From CAZFLD01 sp964519835 (lineage in GTDB: Bacteria; Spirochaetota; Spirochaetia; DSM-27196; CAZFLD01): 64,000 nt of DNA. This document shows positions 25,105 through 32,993 of the stretch, piece by piece. Each line of letters starts with the position of its first letter. Position 1 is the stretch's first letter. The notes below the pieces were generated by a model that saw only the letters and a program-made list of their open reading frames with translations, was not told where the DNA came from and made no database searches. The translations under genes were made by a program, and so were the position numbers. The stretch covers positions 72,284-136,283 of the forward strand of contig CAZFLD010000003.1 of assembly GCA_964519835.1 (NCBI GenBank), read 5' to 3'.

Positions 25105-27603
25105 GTGGAAGATCGCAAACGTCTAATCTCCGATCACATTGCCCGAGAAATGAGAGATGCCGTCACCGAGGCCGGCGGTCGTGAAGTTGTCTTTGTGCTT
25201 ACGATCGGAGACCAAGGCGGCGCGGATTCGGTGCGTGTGGTGGCGCGTGGTAGGCCCGAGGTTGTGCCCGCTCCGATCGCGGAGTTGGAGCACGGCGACC
25301 TTGTTGTGCACAATCACCCCAACGGCGATCTCGAGCCGAGCGAGGCAGACATCAGCGTAGCCGGAGAGCTGGCCGGTGTCGGCGTGGGGTCCGCGATTGT
25401 CGATAACAACGTGGAGCGAATGTACGTCATCGTCGAGCCGACAACGGTGCCGCCCGTTCGGAGCTTGGATGTCGACGCCCTTGCGGAGGTGCTGGAACCC
25501 GACGGGCGGCTCGGAACCGTGCAAGACGGCTACGAGTACCGGCCGGCACAGGTCGACATGCTGCGTGCCGTCGTGCGTGCCCTCAACAACGACGTGCCGG
25601 CCCTGCTGGAGGCGGGTACGGGTGTCGGGAAGTCGTTTGCGTACCTGGTGCCGGCATTTGCGTGGGCTGCGCAGAATCGAGAGCGCGTCGTCGTGGCGAC
25701 GGCAACCATTAACCTACAGCAGCAGCTCATCGATAAGGATGTCCCGGCGGTCCGGAGCATGCTTGGCTCCGATGTAACGGCGGCACTGGTCAAAGGGCGG
25801 GGCAACTACCTCTGCCGGATTCGCTTGGAGGAGTCGGTAGAGGAGGATCTCCTCTTCGAAGAGCCCGACGATGAGCTCCTTATGATTCGCGACTGGGCCG
25901 CGAGGTCTTCGACCGGAGCGAAGGACGATCTCTCGTTTTTGCCAAAAGAGGATGTATGGTCACGGGTCAACTCGGACCCGGATGCGTGCGCCGCATCACG
26001 ATGCCGCAGGCGCGACGATTGTTTTCTGCTCAAAGCTCGAAAAGCCGCTGCATCCGCCGGGATACTCGTTGCAAACCACCACCTGTTGTTCTCCGATTTG
26101 GCCATTCGCATGGGGGGCATCGGTTACGAGTCCACGGCGATTCTGCCGCCGTTCCGGCGCCTAATATTCGACGAGGCACACAACGTGGAACGGAGCGCAA
26201 CGTCGTATTTCTCGCAAACGCTAAGCAAGTTCGCCGCCGGTAAGGCGTTGGGGCGCTTGCGGCGCACACGGCGAGGGCGAACACTTGGCCTCCTTGCGCA
26301 ATTGTCACGTCTTGTCGTGGGAGCGACGGGGCCTGCCTCCCGCCGGGACGGCGGATCTGGAAAGGGGATCGAACAGACCGTGGAGCTTATCGACCGTGCG
26401 CGGGGCTATGCGGATTTGTTGGATGCCGAGTGCCTTGCCTTCCTCGGTACCGAGACCGCGCTTCGTGTTGCTCCCGGCGGGTCTTCCGTAGTCGGGCGGG
26501 GAGCTCGCGGACTCTCGGCGGAAGCAGCGCGTGCTCTATCGGACTTAAGCCAGTCCCTGTTGGATATCGCGATGGCCGTCGCCGATGTCTTCGATCATTT
26601 AGACGAAGCCCAACTCGAGCTTCCGGTTGTTATGGAGCTTCGGCCGGTGATTCGACGTCTCGAAGCGATGGCGTCCCTGTGCGAAGCGTTCCTTCGGTTT
26701 TCGGATCACGGAGAGGAAGAACGCGGCGAAAAGGTGTATTGGATGGAGAAAGTGGCGACCTCGTCGGGCCAGGTCTATTGTCGTCTGACCGTCAGCCCGC
26801 TGGAGATCGGTGAGGTGATGCACGAGGCCGTGTTGGAGCCGCATCCAACCGTCATTTTCACCAGTGCGACGCTCCGCGTTGCCGAGTCATTCTCGTACTT
26901 CGAGTCGAGGGTTGGGCTGGGAGAGGGGGAGCGGATCGAGGAGTCGTTCCCATCGCCTTTCGAGTACAAAGAACGAGTGCTGCTGGCGGTGCCGAGCGAT
27001 GCGCCCCTTCCTGAAGAGCCGGGGTATCAGGACTTCCTATCGCAATTTGTCGGAGACCTACTGGTCCTGAGCGAGGGGAGGGCACTGGTGCTTTTTACCA
27101 GCTACCGGATGTTGAGAGATACGTACGAGGCCGTCCGACCGCGTCTGGACGAGATCGGTGTTCGGACCCTTCGGCAAGGCGACGACGACAGGGGGCGGCT
27201 GCTGTTGCAGTTCCGTACCGACTTGGCTAGCGTTCTCTTTGCAACGGATAGCTTTTGGGAAGGTGTTGATACTCCCGGCGACGCGCTGAGCCTGGTTGTG
27301 ATGTGCCGGCTTCCGTTTCGCGTACCGACGCACCCTATTTACCTCGCGCGTATGGAAGCCATCGAGACGCGGGGTGGAAACGCCTTTGTCGAGCTCTCGT
27401 TGCCGGAGGCGGTGATGCGCTTAAAGCAGGGGTTTGGAAGGTTGATGCGACGTGGCTCCGACAAGGGCGTGGTAACGATAACGGATTCGCGCGTCTTGAA
27501 AAAACGGTACGGATCGTTGTTTCTCGCGTCCTTGCCGGAGACACAGATGAGTTTTAGGGAAGCCCGTCGTGTCCTGGACGACGTGGAGACCTTTTTGTAT
27601 TAG
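25105..27603 (+). CDS. dinG: DinG-family Fe-S helicase with N-terminal RadC-like JAMM domain
   Basis: About 832 residues. Residues 1-130 resemble a RadC/JAB (JAMM) domain: His69-x-His71-Pro, Ser79 and Asp82 in VVHNHPNGDLEPSEAD form the usual zinc-site pattern. The rest is an XPD/DinG superfamily-2 helicase: Walker A EAGTGVGKS near 168-178, four cysteines (237, 295, 300, 306) placed as in the [4Fe-4S] domain, DEAH at 356-359, and the C-terminal motifs FTSYR and QGFGRLMRRGSDKG. It should unwind DNA 5' to 3' in repair; the JAMM part suggests a metal-dependent peptidase or structural add-on. Start is uncertain: GTG 25105 is used, TTG at 25078 or 25006 would add 9 or 33 residues. Its stop overlaps that of groES. 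Confidence 0.88.
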   Translation: MEDRKRLISDHIAREMRDAVTEAGGREVVFVLTIGDQGGADSVRVVARGRPEVVPAPIAELEHGDLVVHNHPNGDLEPSEADISVAGELAGVGVGSAIVDNNVERMYVIVEPTTVPPVRSLDVDALAEVLEPDGRLGTVQDGYEYRPAQVDMLRAVVRALNNDVPALLEAGTGVGKSFAYLVPAFAWAAQNRERVVVATATINLQQQLIDKDVPAVRSMLGSDVTAALVKGRGNYLCRIRLEESVEEDLLFEEPDDELLMIRDWAARSSTGAKDDLSFLPKEDVWSRVNSDPDACAASRCRRRDDCFLLKARKAAASAGILVANHHLLFSDLAIRMGGIGYESTAILPPFRRLIFDEAHNVERSATSYFSQTLSKFAAGKALGRLRRTRRGRTLGLLAQLSRLVVGATGPASRRDGGSGKGIEQTVELIDRARGYADLLDAECLAFLGTETALRVAPGGSSVVGRGARGLSAEAARALSDLSQSLLDIAMAVADVFDHLDEAQLELPVVMELRPVIRRLEAMASLCEAFLRFSDHGEEERGEKVYWMEKVATSSGQVYCRLTVSPLEIGEVMHEAVLEPHPTVIFTSATLRVAESFSYFESRVGLGEGERIEESFPSPFEYKERVLLAVPSDAPLPEEPGYQDFLSQFVGDLLVLSEGRALVLFTSYRMLRDTYEAVRPRLDEIGVRTLRQGDDDRGRLLLQFRTDLASVLFATDSFWEGVDTPGDALSLVVMCRLPFRVPTHPIYLARMEAIETRGGNAFVELSLPEAVMRLKQGFGRLMRRGSDKGVVTITDSRVLKKRYGSLFLASLPETQMSFREARRVLDDVETFLY

Positions 27604-27863
27604 CCGGCGACGGCGATAAGGTCGTCGTTTCGAACGATAAGGTGGTCGACCGAATCTATCGTAACGGTGGTACCGGCGTACTTATCGTAGAAAACCTTCT
27701 GGCCCTTCTTGACGGAAATTTCTTTATCATCGCCAACCGCGACAACGGTACCCATTTGGGTTTTCTCTTGGGCGTTTTGTGGAATGTATAGTCCACCGGA
27801 AGTCTTTTCCTCTGCTTCCACGGGTTTGATCAGCACTCGATCTCCGAGTGGTTGAATTTTCAT
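27600..27863 (-). CDS. groS: Co-chaperonin GroES
   Basis: An 87-residue GroES: KIQPLGDRVLIKPVEAEEKTSGGLYIP with the mobile loop (EEKTSGGLYIP), the GTVVAVG turn and KVFYDKYAGTTVTID, ending in HLIVRNDDLIAVAG. It caps the GroEL chamber during protein folding. GGAGG precedes the ATG at good spacing; the frame is open four codons further. No groEL is adjacent, unlike the common groESL operon. The stop overlaps the convergent helicase stop. A strong promoter-like sequence lies 55-85 bp upstream; no CIRCE heat-shock operator was found. Confidence 0.96.
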   Translation of the reverse strand: MKIQPLGDRVLIKPVEAEEKTSGGLYIPQNAQEKTQMGTVVAVGDDKEISVKKGQKVFYDKYAGTTVTIDSVDHLIVRNDDLIAVAG

Positions 27864-27918
27864 TGGTGCCTCCAAAGATTGTGTTGTGTGTTTCCCCGGC
27901 TGCCGACCGGGTTCCCCG

Positions 27919-27948
27919 AGTATACGTAGCCACGCCGACGCCGGTCAA
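27919..27948 (-). promoter_or_regulatory. groS: Candidate sigma-70 promoter of groES
   Basis: On the minus strand TTGACC (27948-27943), 18 bp, TATACT (27924-27919). Both boxes match five of six consensus bases. Predicted start of transcription near 27912 leaves a leader of about 50 bases that includes the GGAGG site. Confidence 0.65.
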
Positions 27949-28003
27949 GAAATGCAGATTCCTTGTCGTAGTACCACGTGCTTGAGTACTTTCAGAGGGA
28001 GTG

Positions 28004-28684
28004 ATGATGGATCGGGCTGCTTGGGGACGTGCGGCACGGCTAGCAAAAAGATCTTTGGCCAAACACCAACCCGTCACGGCCCTTGAACACTTAAAAAAGG
28101 CACGGGAGGCTTGTCCCGACCACCATGCAGCGGTTCACGCCCGCCTCTTGTATTTGCAAGGGCTGTGCTTTGTGAAACTTGGTCGCGTGAACAACGCCAT
28201 CGACAGATGGATCGGTAGCTTGCGCCTGTGCAAGTCACGGGAGAGCCGGAACAAGCTTCGTGTCTACGCCAACGACTATGGAATGAGGCGTCAACCGAAT
28301 CCGGAGCTTGACGATTGGTACGCCTTCTACGCACTGCACCTGCGTCGCTATCTCGAGACCAAAAGGAGTAGACGTCTTGGTACCCTTGCCGAGCGGGACA
28401 TGATCCGGGAGTTGATCTGGGATCACTATCAACTGCTGTTCGATTCTCAAAGCCTAAACGACGCGTGTGCCGCGGAGAAACTGCGGGCATTTAGACAAGT
28501 CAGGATTGTGTTTCCGTTTTTTGACGTGCCGCACGAGCTCGGAGACAAGGTTGTAGCGGTAAATTTTCACGAAAAACGGAAGATCGAGCCGGATGACCGG
28601 TGCCACTGCGGGAGCGGGCTCGACTATCGATTTTGCTGCGGGCGCACCAGAGGCGACGACGAGCTTCTCGATGGTGTATTATGA
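28004..28684 (+). CDS. SEC-C motif protein with helical N-terminal region
   Basis: About 226 residues. The C terminus carries a SEC-C zinc motif (CHCGSGLDYRFCCG), the small module found at the end of SecA and in many uncharacterised proteins. Residues 10-90 look like two or three TPR-like helical hairpins (ALEHLKKAREACPDHHAAVHARLLYLQGLCFVKLGRVNNAIDRWIGSLRL, here described rather than a motif), followed by an Arg/Leu-rich helical middle. No signal peptide. GTG 28001, ATG 28004 and ATG 28007 are all possible starts behind AGAGGGA. Monocistronic; function unknown, perhaps protein-protein contact. Confidence 0.75.
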   Translation: MMDRAAWGRAARLAKRSLAKHQPVTALEHLKKAREACPDHHAAVHARLLYLQGLCFVKLGRVNNAIDRWIGSLRLCKSRESRNKLRVYANDYGMRRQPNPELDDWYAFYALHLRRYLETKRSRRLGTLAERDMIRELIWDHYQLLFDSQSLNDACAAEKLRAFRQVRIVFPFFDVPHELGDKVVAVNFHEKRKIEPDDRCHCGSGLDYRFCCGRTRGDDELLDGVL

Positions 28685-28719
28685 CACAGTAAATCGGGAA
28701 TTCACCTGCTATGTGTCAT
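28681..28719. repeat. Inverted repeat at the end of the SEC-C gene
   Basis: ATGACACA (28681-28688) pairs perfectly with TGTGTCAT (28712-28719), with a 23-base loop and four T's from 28719. It could be a weak terminator for the SEC-C gene or, together with the next palindrome, part of an operator. Confidence 0.55.
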
Positions 28720-28730
28720 TTTGACGCATA
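28710..28730. promoter_or_regulatory. 21-bp imperfect palindrome, operator candidate upstream of the sigma factor gene
   Basis: TATGTGTCA, three T's, TGACGCATA: nine-base arms with one mismatch. It shares its left arm with the inverted repeat just before. The site lies 140 bp upstream of the sigma factor gene and could bind a dimeric regulator; which one is unknown. Confidence 0.45.
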
Positions 28731-28789
28731 GACTTGTTGGAGTTCCGACACGGTCAGCTTGTTTCACTGTATATTTGTAAGCAATATAT

Positions 28790-28803
28790 AGAGTTAAAAC
28801 TCT
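28790..28803. promoter_or_regulatory. 14-bp perfect palindrome in the sigma factor leader region
   Basis: AGAGTT-AA-AACTCT, perfect six-base arms, in an AT-rich stretch 67 bp before the sigma factor ATG. It may be an operator or a small RNA hairpin. Confidence 0.4.
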
Positions 28804-28869
28804 GCAAATTCGAGGCTCCGCCGGCACGCACTTTGCATCTATTAATCCACAGTAAATGAGGAGGAATTG

Positions 28870-29754
28870 ATGCCCGCGAGTGCAAGCAAAACGCCGACGA
28901 GAAACTATAGCAGAGGATCACGCGACGACGAGAATATTCTCTCCATGTACCTCAAAGAAATCAACAGAATACCGTTGCTGACGCGCGAGCAAGAAGATCA
29001 CTACGCGCGGGAAGCGGCCAAGGGAGTAAAGTCGGCAAAAGACATGCTGGTGCAGGCAAACCTCCGGTTTGTCGTCAATGTCGCGAAGAAGTATCAGAAT
29101 CAGGGGCTGCCGCTGTCTGATCTTATCTCCGAGGGGAATATCGGGTTGATGAACGCTATCGAGCGATTCGACGTGGACAAAGGCTATCACTTTATCTCCT
29201 ACGCCGTGTGGTGGATACGTCAGGCGATTCTCAAGGCCATTTGTGAGAAGTCGCGGATGATCCGCTTGCCTCTCAACCGAGCAAACGAGTTGGTGCAGAT
29301 CGAGAAGGTTCGCAAGGAGATTCAGGGACAAACAAGTGAAGACGCCGAAGTGACTCGCATTGCCAAGACGCTTAATATGGATCGGGACCATGTAGCGGAC
29401 CTTATCAACATTTCGCGCGATCTCATCTCCCTCGAGACGCCCGTGTATGCGGAAAAGGACTCATCCCTGCTCGGCGACTTTGTGGAAGACGAGGGCTATA
29501 CGCAGCCCGATGCACAGGTCATTGACGGAACTCTTCGAGAGGACATCAATGCCGTCCTGAAGACTCTGACCGAGAAAGAGGCGGAGATCGTGCAGTACCG
29601 TTTTGGCCTTAACGGTCGGAGCCCACTCTCCCTGAAAGAAATCGGTGACAAGTACAACCTCACCAAAGAGCGAATTCGACAAATAGAGAAAAAGGCGCTC
29701 AAGCGGCTTCAGCATCCGATGCGAAGCCAATTTCTCGAAGCCTACATCGCGTAA
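28870..29754 (+). CDS. Group-2 type sigma-70 factor (RpoD/RpoS family, short form)
   Basis: A 294-residue sigma factor. Region 1.2 (LSMYLKEINRIPLLTREQE), regions 2.1-2.4 (LVQANLRFVVNVAKKY, GLMNAIERFDVDKGYHFISYAVWWIRQAI read in this order), region 3 (IRLPLNRANEL, SEDAEVTRIAKTL, SLETPVYAEKDSSL) and region 4 helix-turn-helix (SLKEIGDKYNLTKERIRQIEKKAL) are complete. There is no region 1.1 and no large non-conserved insert, so it is not the main housekeeping factor of usual length but a group-2 factor, or a very short primary one. GAGGAGG at 28858-28864 sets the ATG start over a TTG one codon up. A strong terminator follows. The 185-bp leader region holds two palindromes. Confidence 0.92.
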   Translation: MPASASKTPTRNYSRGSRDDENILSMYLKEINRIPLLTREQEDHYAREAAKGVKSAKDMLVQANLRFVVNVAKKYQNQGLPLSDLISEGNIGLMNAIERFDVDKGYHFISYAVWWIRQAILKAICEKSRMIRLPLNRANELVQIEKVRKEIQGQTSEDAEVTRIAKTLNMDRDHVADLINISRDLISLETPVYAEKDSSLLGDFVEDEGYTQPDAQVIDGTLREDINAVLKTLTEKEAEIVQYRFGLNGRSPLSLKEIGDKYNLTKERIRQIEKKALKRLQHPMRSQFLEAYIA

Positions 29755-29776
29755 TCTCCCCCGTCACAACTACCAC

Positions 29777-29813
29777 GCCCCCGGTTGTCGCCGTTGACAG
29801 CCGGGGGCTATTG
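29777..29813 (+). terminator. Rho-independent terminator of the sigma factor gene
   Basis: Stem GCCCCCGGTTGTC (29777-29789) with GACAGCCGGGGGC (29796-29808), one wobble pair, six-base loop, then TATTGTTTT. Confidence 0.9.
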
Positions 29814-29872
29814 TTTTACGGTTTACGGAGTTAGAATCTCATTATACCAATCGTTTCGGGGGATACATCAGC

Positions 29873-32539
29873 ATGGCAAATAAGTACGTCTATTTTTTTG
29901 GCGAGGGAAAAGCCGAGGGCAGCAGAGACATGAAGGCCTTGCTGGGTGGCAAGGGCGCCAACCTGGCGGAGATGTCGAGTATCGGAGTTCCGGTGCCGCC
30001 GGGCTTCACCATTTCGACCGAGGTCTGTGAAACCTATTCAGCAAACAAGTCGTACCCTCAGGGTCTCGAACAAGAGGTCGAGAAAAACCTCGATCGTCTC
30101 GAGAAGCTAATGAGCAAGAAGCTCGGCCAGGCCGACGATCCTCTTCTGGTCTCCGTACGATCCGGTGCCGCAATCTCCATGCCCGGAATGATGGACACCG
30201 TTCTCAACTTGGGCCTGAACGACAAAGCCGTCGAGGGCCTTGCCGCGAAGAGCGGCAACCCTCGATTTTCCTGGGACGCCTACCGTCGGTTTATCAACAT
30301 GTTCGGCAACGTCGTTATGGGTGTATCTCACGAGTACTTTGAAGAGGCTCTTGAGAAGATCAAAAAGAAAAAGAGAGTCGAGCTTGATACCGAGCTGGAT
30401 GCCGACGATCTAAAGCAGGTGGTCGACGCCTACAAAGAAGTCTTCAAAAAACACACCAAAACGCCGTTTCCCCAAGAACCGACCAAGCAGCTGTGGGCCG
30501 CCGTCGACGCCGTCTTCGGCTCATGGGACAATCCACGCGCCGTCAGCTATCGGAAGATCAACGATATTAAGGGCCTCAAAGGCACCGCGGTCAATGTCCA
30601 GTCCATGGTCTTTGGTAACCTTGGCGACGACTCGGGCACGGGTGTCTGTTTCTCTCGTGATCCGTCTACCGGCAAGAAGGTCTTCTACGGCGAGTACCTG
30701 ATGAACGCTCAGGGCGAGGATGTGGTAGCCGGTATTAGAACGCCGATGGCGCTAAAGACCCTTGAGAAAAAAGATCCGAAGATCTACAAGCAGCTCGTCG
30801 ACGTCAAAGATCGACTCGAAGCTCACTACAAAGACATGCAGGATATGGAGTTTACCATCGAACACGGTGGTCTCTATTTGTTGCAGACCAGAAACGGCAA
30901 GCGGACCGGCGCCGCGGCCATCAAGATCGCCGTCGACATGGTTTCAGAAAAGCTCATCGACCAGGAAACTGCCGTTCTTCGTGTAACGCCGGACCAGCTC
31001 GACCAGGTTTTCCATCCCCAAATCGATCCCAAAGTCAAAAAGACAATCAAAGCCGTGGCCAAGGGCCTTAACGCAAGCCCGGGTGCCGCCGCCGGCCATG
31101 CCGTATTTACCGCCGAGGAAGCAACCGAGTGGAAGAAGCAGGGCAAGAAGGTTCTGCTTATGCGCAAAGAGACCAGCCCAGAAGATATCGAGGGCATGCA
31201 CGCGGCAGAGGGCATACTCACCTCTACCGGTGGAATGACAAGCCACGCCGCGGTCGTCGCGCGTGGTATGGGCAAGCCCTGCGTCGCGGGCTGTAAAGAC
31301 ATCGCGATTTCCGGAAAGAAAGCCGTCGTACAAGACAAGACCATCAAACAGGGTGATTTTGTGACCATCGACGGTACCACCGGTGAAGTGTATGTCGGGC
31401 AACTCGATCTTTCTCAACCAAAGATCGCAGGCGAGCTCAATACGTTTTTGAGTTGGGCCGACAAGATTCGTCTTGCCGATACACGCCCGGGCCTCAAACA
31501 AAAAGGCTTCCTCGTGCGGACAAATGCTGATACGCCTGCCGACGCCAAAAAAGCCCGCGAGTTCGGAGCGGAGGGCATCGGCCTCTGCCGCACCGAGCAT
31601 ATGTTTTTCGAGGAAGACAAGATCTTTAGCTTCCGCCAGATGATCGTCGCCGAAGACAAAGAGGCGCGCGTCAAGGCGCTCAAGAAGATTCTACCCCTCC
31701 AGAAGAAGGACTTCCGGGGCATCTTCAAGGCGATGGACGGACTCCCGGTCACCATCCGGCTCCTCGACCCGCCTCTCCACGAGTTTGTGCCGCGGGAGAA
31801 AAAGGAAGTCGCTGATCTCGCCAAGGAGCTGGGGCTTTCGCCCGCGAAGCTCATGGCAAAAATTGATAGCCTCCACGAGCTCAACCCCATGCTTGGCCAC
31901 CGCGGGTGCCGACTCGGCATAACGTATCCCGAGGTCTACGACATGCAGGTCGAGGCGATTATTGCAGCCGCCTGTGAGGTCGCAGCAAAAGGCGTCAAGG
32001 TCTTTCCCGAGATCATGATTCCGCTTGTTGGTACGGCCAAGGAGCTCGAGGTGCTGCGAAACAACGCAATCGAGGTTGCCGACGGCGTCCTCAAGCAGAA
32101 AAAACAAAAGGTCGCCTACACCATCGGTACCATGATCGAGATACCGCGGGCCGCACTAACGGCGGACGACGTCGCGCAGCACGCCGACTTTTTTAGCTTT
32201 GGCACCAACGACCTTACACAAATGACCTTTGGCTACAGCCGAGACGATGTGGGAAGCTTTGTGCCGGAGTACATTGATCAGGCCATTCTCGAGACCGATC
32301 CGTTTGCGGTTCTCGACCAGACCGGCGTCGGCCAGCTCGTGGAGGTTGGTGTTACCAAGGGCCGCCAAACCAAACCGGACCTCAAGGTCGGTATCTGCGG
32401 CGAACACGGTGGTGAGCCCTCATCGGTAGACTTCTGCTACCGCGTAGGCATGAACTACGTCTCGTGCTCGCCGTTCCGCGTGCCCATTGCACGCCTGGCC
32501 GCGGCACAGTCTGTCGTCGCAAATCGGTCGAAGAAGTAG
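29873..32539 (+). CDS. ppdK: Pyruvate, phosphate dikinase
   Basis: An 888-residue, full-length enzyme interconverting pyruvate + ATP + Pi with PEP + AMP + PPi. The ATP-grasp domain shows GGKGANLAEMSSIGVPVPPGFTIS in pieces (GGKGANLAEM, VPVPPGFT), GNVVMGV, and the PPDK hallmark DSGTGVCFSRDPSTG. The swivelling domain has the catalytic His in TGGMTSHAAVVARG. The C-terminal PEP-binding barrel shows GLCRTEHMF, MLGHRGCRLGITYPE, FGTNDLTQMTFGYSRDD and ICGEHGGEPSSV. Such PPDKs serve PPi-linked glycolysis in anaerobes and spirochaetes. It is monocistronic, between two clear terminators; GGGGGA precedes the ATG at slightly long spacing. Confidence 0.97.
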   Translation: MANKYVYFFGEGKAEGSRDMKALLGGKGANLAEMSSIGVPVPPGFTISTEVCETYSANKSYPQGLEQEVEKNLDRLEKLMSKKLGQADDPLLVSVRSGAAISMPGMMDTVLNLGLNDKAVEGLAAKSGNPRFSWDAYRRFINMFGNVVMGVSHEYFEEALEKIKKKKRVELDTELDADDLKQVVDAYKEVFKKHTKTPFPQEPTKQLWAAVDAVFGSWDNPRAVSYRKINDIKGLKGTAVNVQSMVFGNLGDDSGTGVCFSRDPSTGKKVFYGEYLMNAQGEDVVAGIRTPMALKTLEKKDPKIYKQLVDVKDRLEAHYKDMQDMEFTIEHGGLYLLQTRNGKRTGAAAIKIAVDMVSEKLIDQETAVLRVTPDQLDQVFHPQIDPKVKKTIKAVAKGLNASPGAAAGHAVFTAEEATEWKKQGKKVLLMRKETSPEDIEGMHAAEGILTSTGGMTSHAAVVARGMGKPCVAGCKDIAISGKKAVVQDKTIKQGDFVTIDGTTGEVYVGQLDLSQPKIAGELNTFLSWADKIRLADTRPGLKQKGFLVRTNADTPADAKKAREFGAEGIGLCRTEHMFFEEDKIFSFRQMIVAEDKEARVKALKKILPLQKKDFRGIFKAMDGLPVTIRLLDPPLHEFVPREKKEVADLAKELGLSPAKLMAKIDSLHELNPMLGHRGCRLGITYPEVYDMQVEAIIAAACEVAAKGVKVFPEIMIPLVGTAKELEVLRNNAIEVADGVLKQKKQKVAYTIGTMIEIPRAALTADDVAQHADFFSFGTNDLTQMTFGYSRDDVGSFVPEYIDQAILETDPFAVLDQTGVGQLVEVGVTKGRQTKPDLKVGICGEHGGEPSSVDFCYRVGMNYVSCSPFRVPIARLAAAQSVVANRSKK

Positions 32540-32566
32540 AGATCGAGCGTCTCAGCTGAATCAGGG

Positions 32567-32602
32567 CAGGCTGTTCCGTGAACCGGGACAGCCTGTTTTT
32601 TT
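32567..32602 (+). terminator. ppdK: Rho-independent terminator of ppdK
   Basis: Stem CAGGCTGTTCC (32567-32577) with GGGACAGCCTG (32585-32595), one wobble pair and a seven-base loop, followed by seven T's. Confidence 0.93.
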
Positions 32603-32706
32603 GAAGTGGTACAAAGACTGTTAGTATGACTCGTGGTGTTTACGGTGGAAGTACCGGTGTTATCACCGGATGATGCTCCGTCGACCACACTCTTCGGACC
32701 AGACAC

Positions 32707-32731
32707 AAAAAAGGGACCCGTTGCCGGGTCC
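32707..32731 (-). terminator. Rho-independent terminator after tRNA-Phe
   Basis: On the minus strand GGACCCG-GCAA-CGGGTCC (32731-32714) then a T run (32712-32707). It begins four bases after the tRNA 3' end. Confidence 0.9.
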
Positions 32732-32734
32732 TTT

Positions 32735-32807
32735 TGCCGCCGATCAGAATCGAACTGATGACACGGGGATTTTCAGTCCCCTGCTCTACCGACTGAGCTA
32801 CAGCGGC
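32735..32807 (-). tRNA. tRNA-Phe (anticodon GAA)
   Basis: A complete 73-base cloverleaf on the minus strand: acceptor GCCGCTG pairs with the 3' CGGCGGC (one G-T), D arm GCTCAGTCGGTAGAGC, anticodon stem GGGGA/TCCCC with loop CTGAAAA giving GAA at 32774-32772, and a T arm containing GTTCGAT. Discriminator is A. The 3' CCA is not encoded (AAA follows), so it must be added by the CCA enzyme. It has its own promoter and terminator. Confidence 0.96.
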
Positions 32808-32825
32808 GTGTTCGAGAATGCAGCC

Positions 32826-32854
32826 ATTATGAAAATCGTGTTACTATTTGTCAA
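32826..32854 (-). promoter_or_regulatory. Strong sigma-70 promoter of tRNA-Phe
   Basis: On the minus strand consensus TTGACA (32854-32849), 17 bp, CATAAT (32831-32826). Predicted start near 32819, about 12 bases before the mature tRNA. Confidence 0.88.
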
Positions 32855-32993
32855 TAGTGTGGCCCGGCCGTTGGACGGGTGACGAACCACTTGCCGCGTC
32901 CGACATTGGGCGCGTGTAGACCGGTGCAGCCATCCTCTGAAGGGTGATCGGTGCGGACGCCGCAGCGGAGCAGAGAGAACGGAGTGTTGGTAG

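Noticed and set aside
27825..27850. CIRCE-like CACTC...GAGTG inverted repeat near the groES start
   Set aside because: Only five-base arms with a seven-base spacer, inside the groES coding sequence; the heat-shock CIRCE element has nine-base arms and nine-base spacing.
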